Below are positions 6,146 through 6,324 of a stretch of DNA of 6,324 nucleotides, piece after piece. The DNA is from Synergistaceae bacterium (GTDB lineage Bacteria; Synergistota; Synergistia; Synergistales; Aminobacteriaceae). Under the pieces are notes generated by a model. That model searched no databases. It was not told the origin of the DNA and saw nothing but the letters and a program-made list of their open reading frames with translations. The first letter of the stretch is position 1. Every line of letters starts with the position of its first letter. Position numbers and translations under genes: made by a program. The stretch spans positions 1 through 6,324 of the forward strand of contig JAISSA010000036.1 in the NCBI GenBank assembly GCA_031273365.1, read 5' to 3'.

Positions 6146-6324
6146 ATGGGAACGGGAATTGCTGCGGTCATACCCATTGTATCCAGGCCTGATCGCAGAG
6201 AGTACGACAGCTATTTCAGCGACGAGTATTTTGATCCGATGGATCTGTCAGGTGGGACAAAAGCTTATCTATTGAAACCAGAGTGGATATTCGATCATTT
6301 TAAGACTTTCCTCGAAGGTTTCAA
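6146..6324 (+). CDS. N-terminal part of an unrecognised protein
   Basis: The frame is open from the ATG at 6146 to the window edge, giving 59 complete codons. It starts MGTGIAAVIPIVSRPDR and continues through an acidic, tyrosine-rich stretch (EYDSYFSDEYFDP, residues 19-31) and LLKPEWIFDHFKTFLEGF. I do not recognise the family, and no signal peptide or catalytic motif is evident. Its start is not that of archease, so it is not the usual RtcB activator. Codon use is less GC-biased than in the five preceding genes (for example GAT, TAT, TTT, AAA, CTA), which could indicate a different origin. It probably has its own promoter upstream. Confidence 0.7.
   Translation, partial: MGTGIAAVIPIVSRPDRREYDSYFSDEYFDPMDLSGGTKAYLLKPEWIFDHFKTFLEGF

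Overview
The window reads as a single rightward run of tightly packed bacterial genes. It is GC-rich up to about position 5990 and clearly more AT-rich after that. Good Shine-Dalgarno sequences, 4-37 base gaps and the absence of introns all indicate a bacterium. The mixture of high GC with frequent AGG arginine codons is compatible with a GC-rich anaerobe such as Synergistota, but nothing here fixes the taxon and I hold that loosely.

Layout. Positions 1-153 carry the last 50 codons of an unrecognised gene. Positions 191-880 encode a DUF2848 protein, an uncharacterised family with a recognisable SDHTDR signature. Positions 896-1798 encode a carbon-nitrogen hydrolase of the Nit2/YafV omega-amidase type with an intact Glu-Lys-Cys triad. 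Three genes then form a distinct module: a MoxR-type AAA+ ATPase (1811-2881), a 613-residue protein with two metallopeptidase-like domains and a C-terminal VWA domain (2886-4727), and the RNA ligase RtcB (4756-5985). A 160-base intergenic region with a candidate extended -10 promoter leads to the start of an unrecognised gene (6146 to the window edge).

How the genes may work together. DUF2848 and the amidase look like a small-molecule catabolic pair: amide hydrolysis plus a possible FAH-like hydrolase step. The MoxR ATPase and the VWA/metallopeptidase protein are a classic chaperone-like pair, in which the ATPase is expected to remodel a complex that the VWA protein assembles through its metal-dependent adhesion site. 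Placing this pair directly before rtcB suggests a complex that gates, loads or responds to RNA repair. That functional link is inference from gene order; the individual family assignments are well supported by motifs.

The most notable feature is inside the VWA protein. Its metallopeptidase domain is present twice. The first copy has lost the catalytic glutamate (HGLLH) while the second keeps HELLH, which looks like an internal duplication giving a pseudo-protease plus an active-looking protease in one chain.
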